Shown piece after piece: positions 36,211-64,000 of a stretch of DNA of 64,000 nt. The notes beneath the pieces are model-generated. The model ran no database searches, had not been told where the DNA came from, and saw nothing but the letters and a program-made list of their open reading frames with translations. Positions within the stretch are counted from its first letter, which is position 1. The number at the start of each line of letters is the position of its first letter. The stretch covers positions 32,091,432-32,155,431 of the forward strand of contig OZ024864.1 of NCBI GenBank assembly GCA_964017155.1. The letters are read 5' to 3'. Origin of the DNA: Oasisia sp. SBJ-2009. Its lineage: Eukaryota; Annelida; Polychaeta; Sabellida; Siboglinidae. Both the position numbers and the translations under genes were made by a program.

Positions 36211-38935
36211 ATAGAGAGTGTTAGCAAATGTTTTCGTCTGTCCTTTTTCGTTGTGCGGGCTGCAAGGAAACTAGGTCAAGTGACGTCAGACACAACCACC
36301 ACCGTCAACGTCACATGCGAGTTAGCAGGTGCCATTTTCGTCGCGTCCTCGGTTTGTGAATTACGACAACTATAGGTGAGAAAGTATTGCTTTTTGTAAG
36401 TGTTAAGTTGTGCCTGTGTTTTCCATAATGTTGTAATTGAACCATAAGATGTTGAAGTTGTAAATTTCGTGAATTGATTAGTTTTCCTGGTCAGGGTGAA
36501 CCCTACTGGTTAGGCAATATAATTAATAATATGCGAAAATACCTGAATGGTAAAATTATCCTGGGAGGATAAAACTGGACGTTTTGAGTTGTCGTCTCTT
36601 TGTCAGGCAGTTGACAGATATTCAGTCATGTTGAATGCTCACTGCTGAAGAGGAACTGTAAATAAATCTTCAAATTTGGCTATGTTTGGTTGTCTTGAAT
36701 TTGTGTCACAGGACCATTATAGTCATACGTAGGAATAGGCACAAAATCGTGGCAGTTACAAATTTTCGGATAAAATGACGGCTATTTTGAATAGTAATCG
36801 GTTTTAATAGGCGGGCATCAATGGAAATGGTTTCTTTGAATTAATGATATGGCAAAACATGGGTATGGACAAAATAAAATCAAAAGTCAATCAAATTATG
36901 CTCGACTTATTTTTACTGATCCTGCAGTCACTGACACTGTCCTTTTAACTAGTTAACACTACTAATACTAATTACATTTGTGTAGCGCTTTTTTCTCCCA
37001 ACTGAGATCAAAGCACAGGAAAGAAGAGAACACTGATGCAGGCGATGCACAATTATTTAATACTGTGCCCATTTGAGAAACAGGCTAGAATCCAAAGTAG
37101 TGTTGGCCCATGCACAAAATATGTTGCAGTAGTATGTTCTTCTCCACATATATAGCTGCCTCATTTCCAATTCAGTTTAGTGAGAAAAATAATTAAATTA
37201 TATCTGGCTAAATTGTTTTCAACATTTGTTTAACAGGTGTTGCTCCAACTACGCCGAATAATCGTAAAGTAGGGACATAACTGGTAGAAGTTCTGCGCCT
37301 CGAGATACAGGCAGAGAAGGAGGCCAGAGAAGAAGAGAGAAGGGAGAGAAAACAAATGGAAAAGGAGAGGCAGGAGATGGCTCAAGCAGCAAAAGCAGGC
37401 TGAAGCAGCAAAAATCAGGGCAGATGCAGAGGCTGAAAGAGCCCTGAGGAGAGACGAGCTGGAGTTTCGCAATCGAGAGTTAACCTTAGAGAAAAGCAAG
37501 AGGAAGAAAGAAGTGTGATGCTTCAGCTGCTAATACAGCAGCTGAGTAAAAAATAACATGTGCAGCTGTCAAGCCCTTCATCCAGGGCCAAGTCAGCAAG
37601 GACTTCATCAGCAATCTCTTCCATTTTGTTTCCTGAAATCATACCAAAAATGTACATGCATGTATTTATACAATAATTGTTTTAAGTAAACAAATAAAAT
37701 ATAAAAGAGAGAAAGATATATTCTACTGTCCTGTTACCTAATTTGGTCATTAGCAGCATACAAATGTTCATACTTTTTTATTTTTGTGTGCCACTTCTGG
37801 GAAATTTGGGCTGCTTTCTCACCAAGGAAAGCATCGCTTCAACTGTGTTGCACTATCCAACTACCCAACACTTCAACCAGTGGCACCCCCACCCCCAGAC
37901 CCCTGATAAAATTATCAAGTGAACACACAGAAACTGCACACAACAAAGGATTTTCCACAACCCCTGCACAACATATACTATAGGTCTACAGGTTTACCTA
38001 CTCTTTTTTTGTGAGTGAATGAGTGAATGAGTGAGTGAGTGAATTTATTAATTTTGGTAAAACATTATAATACATATAAATATAATATTTACCGAGGATA
38101 GACACATTAAAGCACACAATAGCACACTTGTTACAATGTGGTCCTCCAAAAAATAATAAGAATGAATTTCAGAAAATATAAAAATAAATACATAAATAAA
38201 TAAACACAGTAATACAATAATTAAAATGTAAATATTTTCAAAGACAGGTAAGACAATGTGCTAACATAAAAGGTGCTCTATTAAAATATAATAACACGAT
38301 AGTACGTAGTAAGATTAAATTAACAAAACAGTATTTAAAATATCACCTTAAGGTGATAATTCATCAGCCATCAAGCTGCTGTATAAATAATAGGGTCGTT
38401 ACCTTTTTTCTAAAACTGTTTTTAACTTGACATTGCTTTATTTCAGTAGGCAGTTTGTTCCAGTGGTATATGCTGGAATAAAAAAGGAAGTTTGCCCATT
38501 CTGGTCAACTTCAAAACATATAAAGTACATGTGTATGTTCTGTGTCCATCATTCCAACACCGAACACCAACCAAGCGTTGACTTTTGCTTTCAACATGAC
38601 GGATCGGATTTGATCGGATTTGGGTCCCTTTTTGATCGAGGGCCAATTCACCCTTCAACTCTGGCGTATAACGCGTCCTACTACAGCACAGATATTAAAC
38701 TTTGACCAAAGACTGTTAAAACACAAAACAAGCGATAATAAATTACAAAAATTACTCACCGAAGTCGTCTCATAAACTTTCGTTGTAATGTCGATTTCAC
38801 CCACGAAAATTCTGATTTTCGTCGCTCGCCAGCGAGGCGTCGCGAGGCCGCGCACGCGCAGTCACCGCTGTGCTAAAAATAAAGGGGAACCCCCACGAAA
38901 ATGGACCGACGAAAACATTTGCTAACACTCTCTAT
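36211..38935. mobile_element. ~2.7-kb DNA transposon with ~45-bp terminal inverted repeats
   Basis: ATAGAGAGTGTTAGCAAATG continuing TTTTCGTC (36211-36238) is repeated exactly in reverse complement at 38908-38935. The match continues inward with few differences (GTCC-TTTTCGT-G). A TA dinucleotide sits at both outer ends. Inside are a 5' region ending in a donor-like GTGAGA (36375), a frameshifted coiled-coil ORF (37285-37518) and a short minus-strand frame MEEIADEVLADLALDEG near 37630. No transposase core recognised. Confidence 0.75.
37285..37518 (+). pseudogene. frameshifted coiled-coil ORF inside the TIR element
   Basis: Plus-strand frames read EVLRLEIQAEKEAREEERR... to a stop at KAG, and with a one-base shift continue AEAAKIRADAEAERALRRDE to a stop at 37518. 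Highly charged heptad-like sequence of the kind found at the C-terminus of transposon accessory proteins. The break suggests decay. Confidence 0.45.
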
Positions 38936-39259
38936 TGTCATCATCAGTAATACTGCGCTAGTCAGCCTGTTGTGCTCCTCAACTACGTATAATTTTTTAT
39001 TTTCTTCGAAATTTTAAATCAGTTGGAATGATGATACTTTTAGTCAAACTGACTAACAGCACATCTAAACATGATATCCAATAATATTTCAAGAGCACTG
39101 CCTAGGCTAAGAGTGTCCAATCTGGAGTATGTAAGATAAATCTATACATAGTGCATGTCTGCGTTTCTGTTACCAGGCCTAAGGCTAAGGTAGGTTGCAT
39201 CCACTTGGTTATGCCTGAATATTATCAAGTTTCTCTTTCCCGTATTATTGCCCGGTTGA
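38936..39259. other. intergenic, nothing recognised
   Basis: No coding or repeat signal. Confidence 0.5.
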
Positions 39260-39472
39260 TGTTCCACATGTGATGCCACCACATCTACTGAGGGTCCAGA
39301 ACTACTGCCAGACACCCCGGATCATCAGCAGCCTTGTCAGCCGCCGCCAAATGAAACTTGGGAAAGCAACGTAAAGGAGCTGGAACGCCACTGCAGTGGC
39401 ATGTCAAAGGATGTCAACATGCAGTCTGTAAAGTTACTGGTGAAAGAGACATGTCATTATTATTGTCAATGA
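39260..39472 (+). other. unassigned 70-codon open stretch
   Basis: Between stops the frame reads CSTCDATTSTEGPELLPDTP, QPPPNETWESNVKELERHCS and ends CHYYCQ. The Cys pairs and proline-rich middle look more protein-like than neighbouring frames and the DNA is locally GC-richer. It lacks an ATG and an obvious acceptor. Could be a transposon exon. Confidence 0.2.
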
Positions 39473-41655
39473 ACTGGATTGCAGATATGAACAATGGCCG
39501 AATTACAGATCGCAAAGTTCCCAGCTTTCAAGTATGACAAATGTGTAAGTTTATTTAATGTACTAATTACTTGCGTTTGTATACATCACATTTGATTGAT
39601 AAATATCAAAATGGCATGTATAATATTTATTAATAATTAACACTCAGTGAATTGTTCTAGTACTCTCCTCCTATGTGACCTATTTATGTGATATTGATGT
39701 AATTTTTTATTAACTCTCATACAATTATCTGCCAGTGTAGACAATGAACCACACATCATAATTTTTTAAACATAACAAAAAAAATGATTTTGAAAGCATA
39801 CACATTTGCCAGTGGACGTTTGATAATATGCAAGTCAATCCTTTAGGAATTATGCCATTTTAAGCAGGTTCCTTCCTAGAATTTGGTGTGTTTACTATTA
39901 TTATCTCCATATTTATGTCATACAGTACATCTACATGTACTGGTGTACTTAATATATACGCACATGTGTAAACGTATGAGGCTAGCCTATTAATTCTAAC
40001 TATAGTAATAAAAATTGAGACATTGTCGTTCCCCGCATGGTTTTCAAACTTACGATTTCTCTTTTGTCGGCTGCAAAGAGAAGCAGTTATAACATTAAAC
40101 ATCTGACCAACATGCATATCGCTTCGGAGACAAGTTATGGCAATCTAGTGACTGATCAGACATATTGCTAGGTATTCATTGTTAAGTCAAATGTTGATGA
40201 CCTTAAAGTTGCATTCTGACATAATTTCCCCTTTTTAACGCATTTTAGAAAAGTCAATGTACACCATGACCGATATTTGCTTATTAGTATACTTCCTACC
40301 ACATGTCTCACTTTGTGGATTTATACGTTATTTGATCAAATATAAGTTTGCAACAAACAACGGCTCTGAAGTTTCCCAAAAGTCGATCTATTTTTACCAT
40401 CGGAACTCTCCGGTCAACGTAAGTAAACGATGGGCAAACTAAAAGGCGGTTCCACATATCCACGTTAGTCGCTAGAGGCGCCACTAGGCAACAATACCCT
40501 AGTTATTTAAATCATACTCAATTAGCCAGTGACCGTACAGGCGCGTAGCCAGCGATAGGACTCAGACCACATTTTCCATAGGCGACCATTATAATGTTCG
40601 CTTCATTTCCTATTAATCTTGATCAGCTCTCTTTCCGTGCGGTCTGCCATTTGTGGTCCGCCTTTTAGTGTGGCCCCCTCCTGACAGCGCTTTTCACTGC
40701 AATTCCCTCGTCGAGATCTAATCCAATCAGAGAATTCTAACTGGCGAGGCTCGCCAGAATTTTTTTTCGTCGTTTGCTCCTTTTTATCTTAAAATGGCAT
40801 ATTATGTGAAAATAAGTTGATAGGCAGTTGAGGAAAACAATATATAGTGTATGGAAAATGCGGGTTTACTGGAAAATTATATTTTAAACATGGCGGAAGT
40901 CAGAATGCAACTTTAAAATCAGAGAGAGCTAAAAAAATAACTTCACCTTCACTAATTGGATGGTTACATCGACCTAAAATATGTATTGTAACATAGACTA
41001 ATGAATTTTAATTAACACACCAAGTTTTTTTCAGATTCGTCACTGAATAATTTAATAGAGTTTGTTAATAATTTAATCGAAGATTTTGTTATAAACTGAA
41101 AACAAAATTACAACTTCTTTCGCAGATAGCAACTTACTGTTAAGAATTGTGTATGCGGTTACTTTCCCATATTGATAAAACTGCTAAATTGTACTGCATA
41201 TCTGCAAATAATTGTTTTATTCAGCGTTTATTATGACAAGTTTAAATTATTATATATTGTCATAGCTATAAGTTACCGTTTGAAGGGTTATATATGTATG
41301 GTTGTTCCCTCGTTGAAAAGGCTGATACTGTAGTGCCGCTTATTTGCAAGCTTATTTATTTAAAATGGGCCCAACTCGTTCAAGTCGTTGGGAACTAGGG
41401 GACCGGTTCACTAAGATATAGAGCCTTTAAGGAAAATGTATCATTAAACATAATTCGTTGTTAAAATTAAATGAGTTATTAAAAACGCAAATACTCATCG
41501 CCATAATATCGAGGACACTATTTCAACGACAAAACAGTGAACCAACATTTATTTTGAAGTGCAAAATTGGGTTTAGGCATTCTTAACAACGGTAGTGAAA
41601 TGACCATTAATGAGAATGGGGACACAGCATACAATTATACTTCTTTGACCTATAC

Positions 41656-41700
<45 letters not shown>

Positions 41701-42120
41701 ATCATATTAGATTAAATTTGTGTTGATATGACTGATAACATCTTAGTTGTCAGAGAGATTGTAGAATTTAAGACTCTAATGGTTGTGTTGCTATATGAGA
41801 ATTTACACTACAGCGCATTTGGCAACATTAATAATAAAACCAATGGAAATATTTGCAAGCTTCCATAAGATCACATATTGGATAAACTATTGAATTATTC
41901 TACGACAAATGATGATGGTGGCGGTATGCAAATGCAGATCTTTGTGAAGGGCCTAACTAGTGCTGCATGTAACTCGGCAATAATATTACTGTGTAGTGTC
42001 TATGGAATGTATGTGTCACGATGCCCTCGCATCCAAAACCAGCGGCAGCCGCCAGATAGAAGTTCAGAACGAAAAGGGAGACGAGTGCGTAGTACGTAGC
42101 CCCTCCATAGACTACTCTAG
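39473..42120. other. AT-rich intergenic DNA
   Basis: No gene recognised. It holds a single CTCF-like word GTCGCTAGAGGCGCCAC at 40468-40484 and a (TA)n tract at 41660-41696. Confidence 0.5.
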
Positions 42121-42297
42121 CACAACCTCTTCGGGGGACACTGCAGATACTGCACCTTGCTGCACCAAGGGTGTTACACGTCTCAGATCTTGAAGATGTG
42201 TAGACGCTGTGGCAAAGACGGACACATTACAATAAGCGTAGATTTGCAATATGGACGCAAGAATTACGGGAGTTCAGAATCAACGAGAGAACACTGA
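42121..42297 (+). pseudogene. gag-type double zinc-knuckle relic
   Basis: A 58-codon frame contains GGHCRYCTLLHQGCY followed by KMCRRCGKDGHI, i.e. CxxC...H...C then CxxC-x3-GH. This layout is typical of gag-like proteins of invertebrate LTR retrotransposons. It stops at the first unit of the adjacent minisatellite. Confidence 0.4.
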
Positions 42298-43803
42298 AGG
42301 AGGTGAGGAAGGAGGCTGGTGTGAGTGAACACTGGAGGAGGTGAGGAAGGAGACTGGTGTGAGTGAACACTGGAAGAGGTGAGGAAGGAGGCTGGTGTGA
42401 GAGAACACTGGAGAAGGTGAGGAAGGAGACTAGTGTGTGTGAACACTGGAGAAGGTGAGGAAGGAGGCTGGTGTGAGTGAACACTGGAAGAGGTGAGGAA
42501 GGAGGCTGGTGTGAGTGAACACTGGAGGAGGGGAGGAAGGAGGCTGGTGTGAGTGAACACTGGAGAAGGTGAGGAAGGAGACTGGTGTGAGTGAACACTG
42601 GAAGAGGTGAGGAAGGAGACTGATGTGAGTGAACACTGGAGAAGGTGAGGAAGGAGGCTGGTGTGAGTGAACACTGGAAGAGGTGAGGAAGGAGGCTGGT
42701 GTGAGTGAACACTGGAAGAGGTGAGGAAGGAGGCTGGTGTGAGTGAACACTGGAGAAGGTGAGGAAGGAGACTTGTGAGTGAACACTGGAGGAGGTGAGG
42801 AAGGAGGCTGGTTTGAGTGAACACTGGAGGAGGTGAGGAAGGAGACTGGTGTGAGTGAACATTGGAGGAGGTGAGGAAGGAGGCTGGTGTGAGTGAACAC
42901 TGGAAGAGGTGAGGAAGGAGGCTGGTGTGAGTGAACACTGGAGGAGGTGAGTAAGGAGGCTGGTGTGAATGAACACTGGAGGAGGTGAGGAAGGAGGCTG
43001 GTGTGAGTGAACATTGGAGGAGGTGAAGAAGAAGACTGGTTTGAGTGAACACTGCAGGAGGTGAGGAAGGAGGCTGGTGTGAGTGAACATTGGAGGAGGT
43101 GAGGAAGGAGGCTGGTGTGGGTGAACACTGCAGGAGGTGAGGAAGGAGACTGGTGAGTGAACACTGGAGAAGGTGAGGAAGGAGACTGGTGTGAGTGAAC
43201 ACTGGAAGAGGTGAGGAAGGAGACTGATGTGAGTGAACACTGGAGAAGGTGAGGAAGGAGGCTGGTGTGAGTGAACACTGGAAGAGGTGAGGATGGAGGC
43301 TGGTGTGAGTGAACACTGGAGAAGGTGAGGAAGGAGACTTGTGAGTGAACATTGGAGGAGGTGAGGAAGGAGGCTGGTGTGAGTGAACACTGGAAGAGGT
43401 GAGGAAGGAGACTGGTGTGAGTGAACATTGGAGGAGGTGAGGAAGGAGGCTGGTGTGAGTGAACACTGGAGGAGGTGAGTAAGGAGGCTGGTGTGAGTGA
43501 ACACTGGAGGAGGTGAGGAAGGAGGCTGGTGTGAGTGAACATTGGAGGAGGTGAGGAAGGAGGCTGGTGTGAGTGAACACTGGAGAAGGTGAGGAAGGAG
43601 GCTGGTGTGAGTGAACACTGGAAGAGGTGAGGAAGGAGGCAGGTGTGAGTGAACACTGGAAGAGGTGAGGAAGGAGGCTGGTGTGAGTGAACACTGGAGA
43701 AGGTGAGGAAGGAGACTTGTGAGTGAACACTGGAGGAGGTGAGGAAGGAGGCTGGTTTGAGTGAACACTGGAGAAGGTGAGGAAGGAGGCTGGTGTGAGT
43801 GAA
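42286..43803. repeat. 38-bp minisatellite, about 40 units
   Basis: The unit is GTGAGTGAACACTGGAGAAG plus GTGAGGAAGGAGGCTGGT, with variants such as GGAGGAGG, GGAAGAGG and a 36-bp form lacking GT. As 38 is not a multiple of three and the minus strand has no stop in any phase, three minus frames stay open for over 500 codons; this is not evidence of a gene. Confidence 0.95.
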
Positions 43804-44787
43804 CCGGAACAAGGTGATGGCGGGGATACGGCCAAGGCGGAACGAGGTGATGGCGAGGATACGGCCAAGGCGGAACAAGATGATGGCGAGGATACGGCCC
43901 AGATGGAACGAGGTGAGGGCGAGGATACGGCCAAGGCGGAACAAGGTGATGGCGAGGATACGGCCCAGGCGGAACAAGGTGATGGCGAGGATACGGCCAA
44001 GGCGGAACAAGATGATGGCAAGGATACGGCCAAGGCGGAACAAGATCATGGCGAGGATGCGGCCAGGGCGGAACAAGGTGATGGCGAGGGTACGGCTAAG
44101 GCGCAACAAGATCAAGGCGAAGGTGATGACGAGGATACGGCCAAGGCGGTTCAAAAGCAAGGCGAGGATACGGCCACGGCGGAACAAGGTGATAGCGAGG
44201 ATACGGCCAAGGCGGAACAAGATCAAGTCGAGGATAGGGCCAAGGCGGAACAAGGTGATGGAGAGGATACGGCCAAGGCGGAACAAGATCAAGGCGAGGA
44301 TACGGCCAAGGCGGAACAAGGTGATGGCGAGGATACGGCCAAGGCGGAACAAGATCAAGGCGAGGATACGGCCAAGTCGGAAGAAGATCAAGGCGAGGAT
44401 ACGGCCAAGGCGGAACAAGATCAAGGCGAGGATACGGCCAAGGTGGAACAAGGTGATGGCGAGGATACGGGCAAGGCGGAACAAGATGATGATGAGGATA
44501 CCGCCCAGTCGGAACTAGATCATGGCGAGGATGCGACCCAGACGGAACAAGGTGATGGCGAGGATACGGCCAAGGCGGAACAAGATGATGGCGAGGATAC
44601 GGCCAAGGCGGAACAAGGTGATGGCGAGGATACAGTACAGGCGGAACAAGATGATGATGAGGATACCGCCCAGTCGGAACAAGATCATGGCGAGGATACG
44701 GCCCAGACGGAACACGGTGATGACCATAATATTACTCCGACGGAACAAACATATGCAATTTCATATATCAATGGTTATTTTGTTTAA
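43777..44787 (+). CDS. possible acidic 11-residue-repeat protein (336 codons), or non-coding minisatellite
   Basis: A 33-bp unit (about 43804-44740, ~28 copies) reads EQGDGEDTAKA on the plus strand, from an ATG at 43777 to a unique end ISYINGYFV. The repeat is glutamate/aspartate-rich and would be unstructured. Against a gene: the opposite strand and another plus frame are also open, and no promoter, intron or flanking domain is visible. For: substitutions keep acidic residues and the frame ends in non-repeat sequence. Confidence 0.3.
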   Translation: MRKEAGVSEPEQGDGGDTAKAERGDGEDTAKAEQDDGEDTAQMERGEGEDTAKAEQGDGEDTAQAEQGDGEDTAKAEQDDGKDTAKAEQDHGEDAARAEQGDGEGTAKAQQDQGEGDDEDTAKAVQKQGEDTATAEQGDSEDTAKAEQDQVEDRAKAEQGDGEDTAKAEQDQGEDTAKAEQGDGEDTAKAEQDQGEDTAKSEEDQGEDTAKAEQDQGEDTAKVEQGDGEDTGKAEQDDDEDTAQSELDHGEDATQTEQGDGEDTAKAEQDDGEDTAKAEQGDGEDTVQAEQDDDEDTAQSEQDHGEDTAQTEHGDDHNITPTEQTYAISYINGYFV

Positions 44788-45161
44788 AAAAGAATCAATA
44801 TATCTTTGAGAAAAAATGGAATACAAAACGAATTATATCTTATATGCTTATGCAGTCGTTGTTATATAGCGGTCATATGTCAATGAACACGGTAGGTGTG
44901 TTATTATTTAGAAATAGGTTTGGCATATAAGAGAAGAGTAATATATTTCTGAGCAGCATGACATCAGAGCTGCGTATTAATGACATTTGTCAGACAGTGA
45001 CCAGTTGCGTATGACAATAGGTATACTGATTGGAGCAGAAATGAAGGGGTCTCGGGTTTTAGGTTGGACTCCAGGAGAAAGTGATACGAGAATGTCACGA
45101 ATTTTATACACCACATATGAGAATGGATGATAATTAATGTCTGAAATTGAAAATATTATAG
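44788..45161. other. intergenic, weak LINE-tail similarity
   Basis: The minus strand at about 44960-45110 resembles the fragment at 33878-34120 (HCLTN block). The direct duplication starts at its right edge. Confidence 0.3.
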
Positions 45162-47409
45162 CTTAAAAAACCTAGCGGGAAATCAAAGAAATGTTACCAT
45201 GGCCGCCTTTGGGGGAAATCAAAGGTGGTATCAACTGGAAAGTCATTGTCCAAAACTGCTATGGCAATCAAATAACGCATGGACACTCACTCTGCATTTT
45301 GTATGATATGTGGCAGCTTCAAAAAAAAAAAAATTGTAACCCTCAAGTTGGTGTTCATTCCAATAGTAATTAAGATGCACACACAAGTTAGCTATATAAC
45401 AAAGATTTTGTATGACAACTTATACAGTATATACTAAATATCATTTAAATTGTAGCGGTCTTTGACGCGTAATTGTAATAACACGTTTTGGTCAGTGAAA
45501 TGATTTTACGATGGAAATAATATAACAGGTCGACTGGTCATGAAGCTACTTCAGTTCTATTCTCTGCGACATAATAAAAACTCAAGCACAACTGGTGTTA
45601 GAGTGTGTATTTTGCCATTTGTCCTCATGGGTGTCATATTTTGTTAGTAAAACACACATATTTGTAAGAACACCATCCTTCAATTCTACATCAAATGGTG
45701 TACGCCTCAAACAGGTCAACCATCACATTTAAAAAGTACAAATAATACAATTAGTTACAAACCAAAAGCTTGGATATTGTTATAGTTATTCAGTTTGCAA
45801 GCCATTAGTTGGCACGTCACAAACATGCACACTTACACGCATGGAATTCCATCCACAAGCATTGTTTCCATTTTCATTCGTCTGTAGTACCATCTATTGC
45901 ATATATTTAACATATATATATGTAACATAAATATATGTAACACAAAAGTAGATAAAGAATTGAGGACTACGCATAGTCGTGTGTCGGTACAATAGTTGTG
46001 TTTATCAATTCCTTGTGACAACAACACTACAATCACGATCATATAAGAGGTACCATGATACAACAGTCGTTTAATAGTATATCTGTGTCGAAAATCACAT
46101 TAGTTGTTTTGGTTGCTGTATACTCATTACAGTAGCATTGACTAAGTGTAATAAGTTTGCAAAAAGTTGCTTAATCTAATTAAACGATTGACCTGTATTA
46201 TATTGTCATTCCACATTCACAATATATGACACCCCGTTACTAAGTACAGAGCAAACATGCATGATGTAATGGGATGAGAATAATCACACATGGCATTGTA
46301 ATATTATACCATTATATAAATTAAAGTTAACGTACCACTTAAACAAGTTAACAAAACATGTATAAGTTAGATTTAGTGTGTTTGCATACGCTTACCGTAT
46401 TAGTTGTCAAACAGAAAGTTAGATAAATGCACTAAAACAAATGCATGCGCAGTGATTACAAATGTCAGCACCATGTCAAGGTGATGGGTGTCACATAATA
46501 TGTAACGCAAACTGAAAAGGGGGTTATGTTATACTTTAATTTAGAATGTGTGTGCAATATGTTTGTAGCAAAGGATCCATGGTATATTTGAATTCATAAC
46601 AGTAGGGAAAGTACCCGGTAGATAGCATTACATAACTACTATTCTAATGTGTTAGCATTCTAAACATAATATGAAATGTATGCGTGCATATGGCATGCGT
46701 GCGTACGATCTTACGTTCCAATAACTGTAATAGATAGAACGCTATGTTCAGTTTGCGATTTAATTTATAACTAAATAAGTGATTCCACAACACCCGTTAA
46801 TCAATACGAATACATCGTAATACAATAGGTCAAATGTACACCGGTGGTATTGATACGTCGTACATGCATAACTCACAAGATACGTAATTATTGTGTTTCT
46901 GGGAAAACATAATAACATAGACTCCAAAGTATTGAGATATTCAATACATATATTTTGATAGTTAAACGTATGTTTAACAGTTAATCATATCAGAAAGTGC
47001 CATCTGGTGCATCCATATTATATTGTGTGAAATTAGTTATAAAATGACAACAGTTTCAGCAAGCATAAGAAATGAAACATGTGGGGTTTGGTAAATCTAT
47101 TAAAATATAATATCTTCTATTGCATATTCGTTATATGTGCGTCACTTATTATAAATGTCTACAACAGATTAGCATGACTGATGAACAAAGCAATTTTGTT
47201 TGTTCTACCTCAAAACAATTGTCCCTCATTGAGACAATAAAACATCTTAAGTCACAAAGGTGAAATGTGAATATTGAAGATATATTTCTAAAACAAGACA
47301 CCTAGTTTCACATTGTAGCTGTCAATGGAATGACTTGAAATCTTTTACAAATTTCACCACCACCACCTTGTCACCATTGCCAACAGAAAACAGATCAAGT
47401 CTCAGAAAG

Positions 47410-47580
47410 AACAACACACACAGCTACAACATCCCCTACTGCAGAACACAGTAGGGACATGTGTCATACTTCCCCCCAACCATACCTGAATGGAACAGCC
47501 TGCCCCAGGAAATAGGTGCAGCCAAGTCCGTGGACTGTTTCAAGTCCAGGCTTGCTGCCCACCTGTAACCACGACAGACC
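47410..47580 (+). mobile_element. fossil non-LTR retrotransposon tail, gene C copy
   Basis: Reads TIPEWNSLPQEIGAAKSVD and the CFKSRLAAHL stop pattern, as in the flanks of genes A and B. Confidence 0.7.
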
Positions 47581-47891
47581 ACCCCCTCCTCTTCCCCCTC
47601 CCCTTCCCCTTCCCCCTCCCCTTTATTTCTTATGTCTACTACCACCTCTACTATGCCACACACCCTTTCACTACATTTCAGAATTCTCTACTGCAACCTC
47701 CACAAATCAGCATAATCATCACAACATTGATGTTGGCTGATCAATAGAAGAAGAAGAATGAAATCAAAACCTGATTGAAATTAGCTGCATAACACATCCT
47801 TGTGTATTTGTTCTGACATTATTTACACTGTTTGTTTTCACATAAATTGATGACAAAGCTCCGTGCTCTCGGGCTGTGTGCTGTTGTGTCC

Positions 47892-63704
<15,813 letters not shown>

Positions 63705-64000
63705 CTGAATCATGGCAATAAACATACACACACACACATGTTGTATTCATATAAGCTTACAAACATCACATGCAGCCTAAAATGTACACAGTAAGACTAC
63801 ACACCACCACATATCCCACAACATGACAAATGACCATAAATTGACATACTGCAAAGGATGTTGCACATGATCTGTAAGGTGTTAAAATTATATATGATAC
63901 GAGCACTGTCAGCTAATAAGCATAATGATATGTAGATGTTACACATAGGTCTATTTGAAACAAATTTTTGCAAACACATTTAGGAATAGTGCTGGGCTCT

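Noticed and set aside
42227..44484. Very long minus-strand open frames (over 500 codons) across the minisatellites
   Set aside because: They exist in all three minus frames because the 38-bp and 33-bp units contain no stop triplet on that strand; the reading simply cycles through phases of the repeat.

Overview
The window is AT-rich animal nuclear DNA: spliced genes with GT-AG introns, dense microsatellites, non-LTR retrotransposon tails and many short DNA transposons. The protein families (PARP14-like macro/WWE/ART proteins, a THAP domain) and repeat types (CR1/L2-like and RTE-like LINE tails, hAT-like, P-like and TTAA elements) fit a metazoan, probably a marine invertebrate. I cannot name the species. 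I see no rRNA, convincing tRNA or CRISPR array.

The genes form a cluster of three PARP14-like loci. Gene A (+, from 927 to the stop at 5059) shows only its 3' half: WWE, linker and two catalytic exons. Gene B (-, candidate start near 31420, stop at 10362) reads as 12 phase-compatible exons: candidate start exon, KH-like exon, linker, a macro domain split over four exons, Ser/Gly linker, WWE, LPxxW linker and two catalytic exons. Gene C (-, 63704 to 47892) repeats the same exon plan from the macro domain onward and runs off the right edge. A and B converge tail to tail; B and C are tandem. All three splice in frame to a normal PARP14-type C-terminus (YPEYLITY). All three have HT instead of the usual HG at the NAD-binding His, and no exon encoding the Tyr-containing segment (G-x-Y-F-A) could be found. 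They look like intact genes for ADP-ribose readers with an altered or dead transferase core.

The cluster was built by segmental duplication. A ~3.7-4.0 kb inverted repeat (2773-6517 versus 8902-12900) carries the catalytic exons and 3' flank of A and B. A direct duplication (about 7664-20282 versus 45162-53218) carries the 3' halves of B and C. Identity is high in the 3' cassette, then falls sharply at the WWE exon, and the macro exons are strongly diverged. The spacer between the inverted arms holds a ~690 bp CA-rich microsatellite and an array of CTCF-like motifs spaced in 32-bp steps.

Comparing the copies exposes insertions with empty sites: a THAP-encoding element (13617-16397), a 598-bp TIR element (17347-17944) and a LINE fragment (12958-13512) in B; a LINE/SINE-type tail (49968-50213) and a block of ~4.1 kb in C. 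That block includes a hAT-like element with an 8-bp target duplication (55452-57174) and an RTE-like tail (57183-58060). Further elements are a 1357-bp TA-flanked element with internal hairpins (59757-61113), a ~2.7 kb TIR element (36211-38935), a TTAA-flanked element (32142-32594) and a foldback element (27003-27453).

The interval 31.4-45.1 kb between B and C holds no confident host gene. It contains microsatellites, transposons, a gag-type zinc-knuckle relic (42121-42297) and two abutting minisatellites: a 38-bp unit (42286-43803) and a 33-bp unit (43804-44740) that can be read as an acidic 11-residue repeat.
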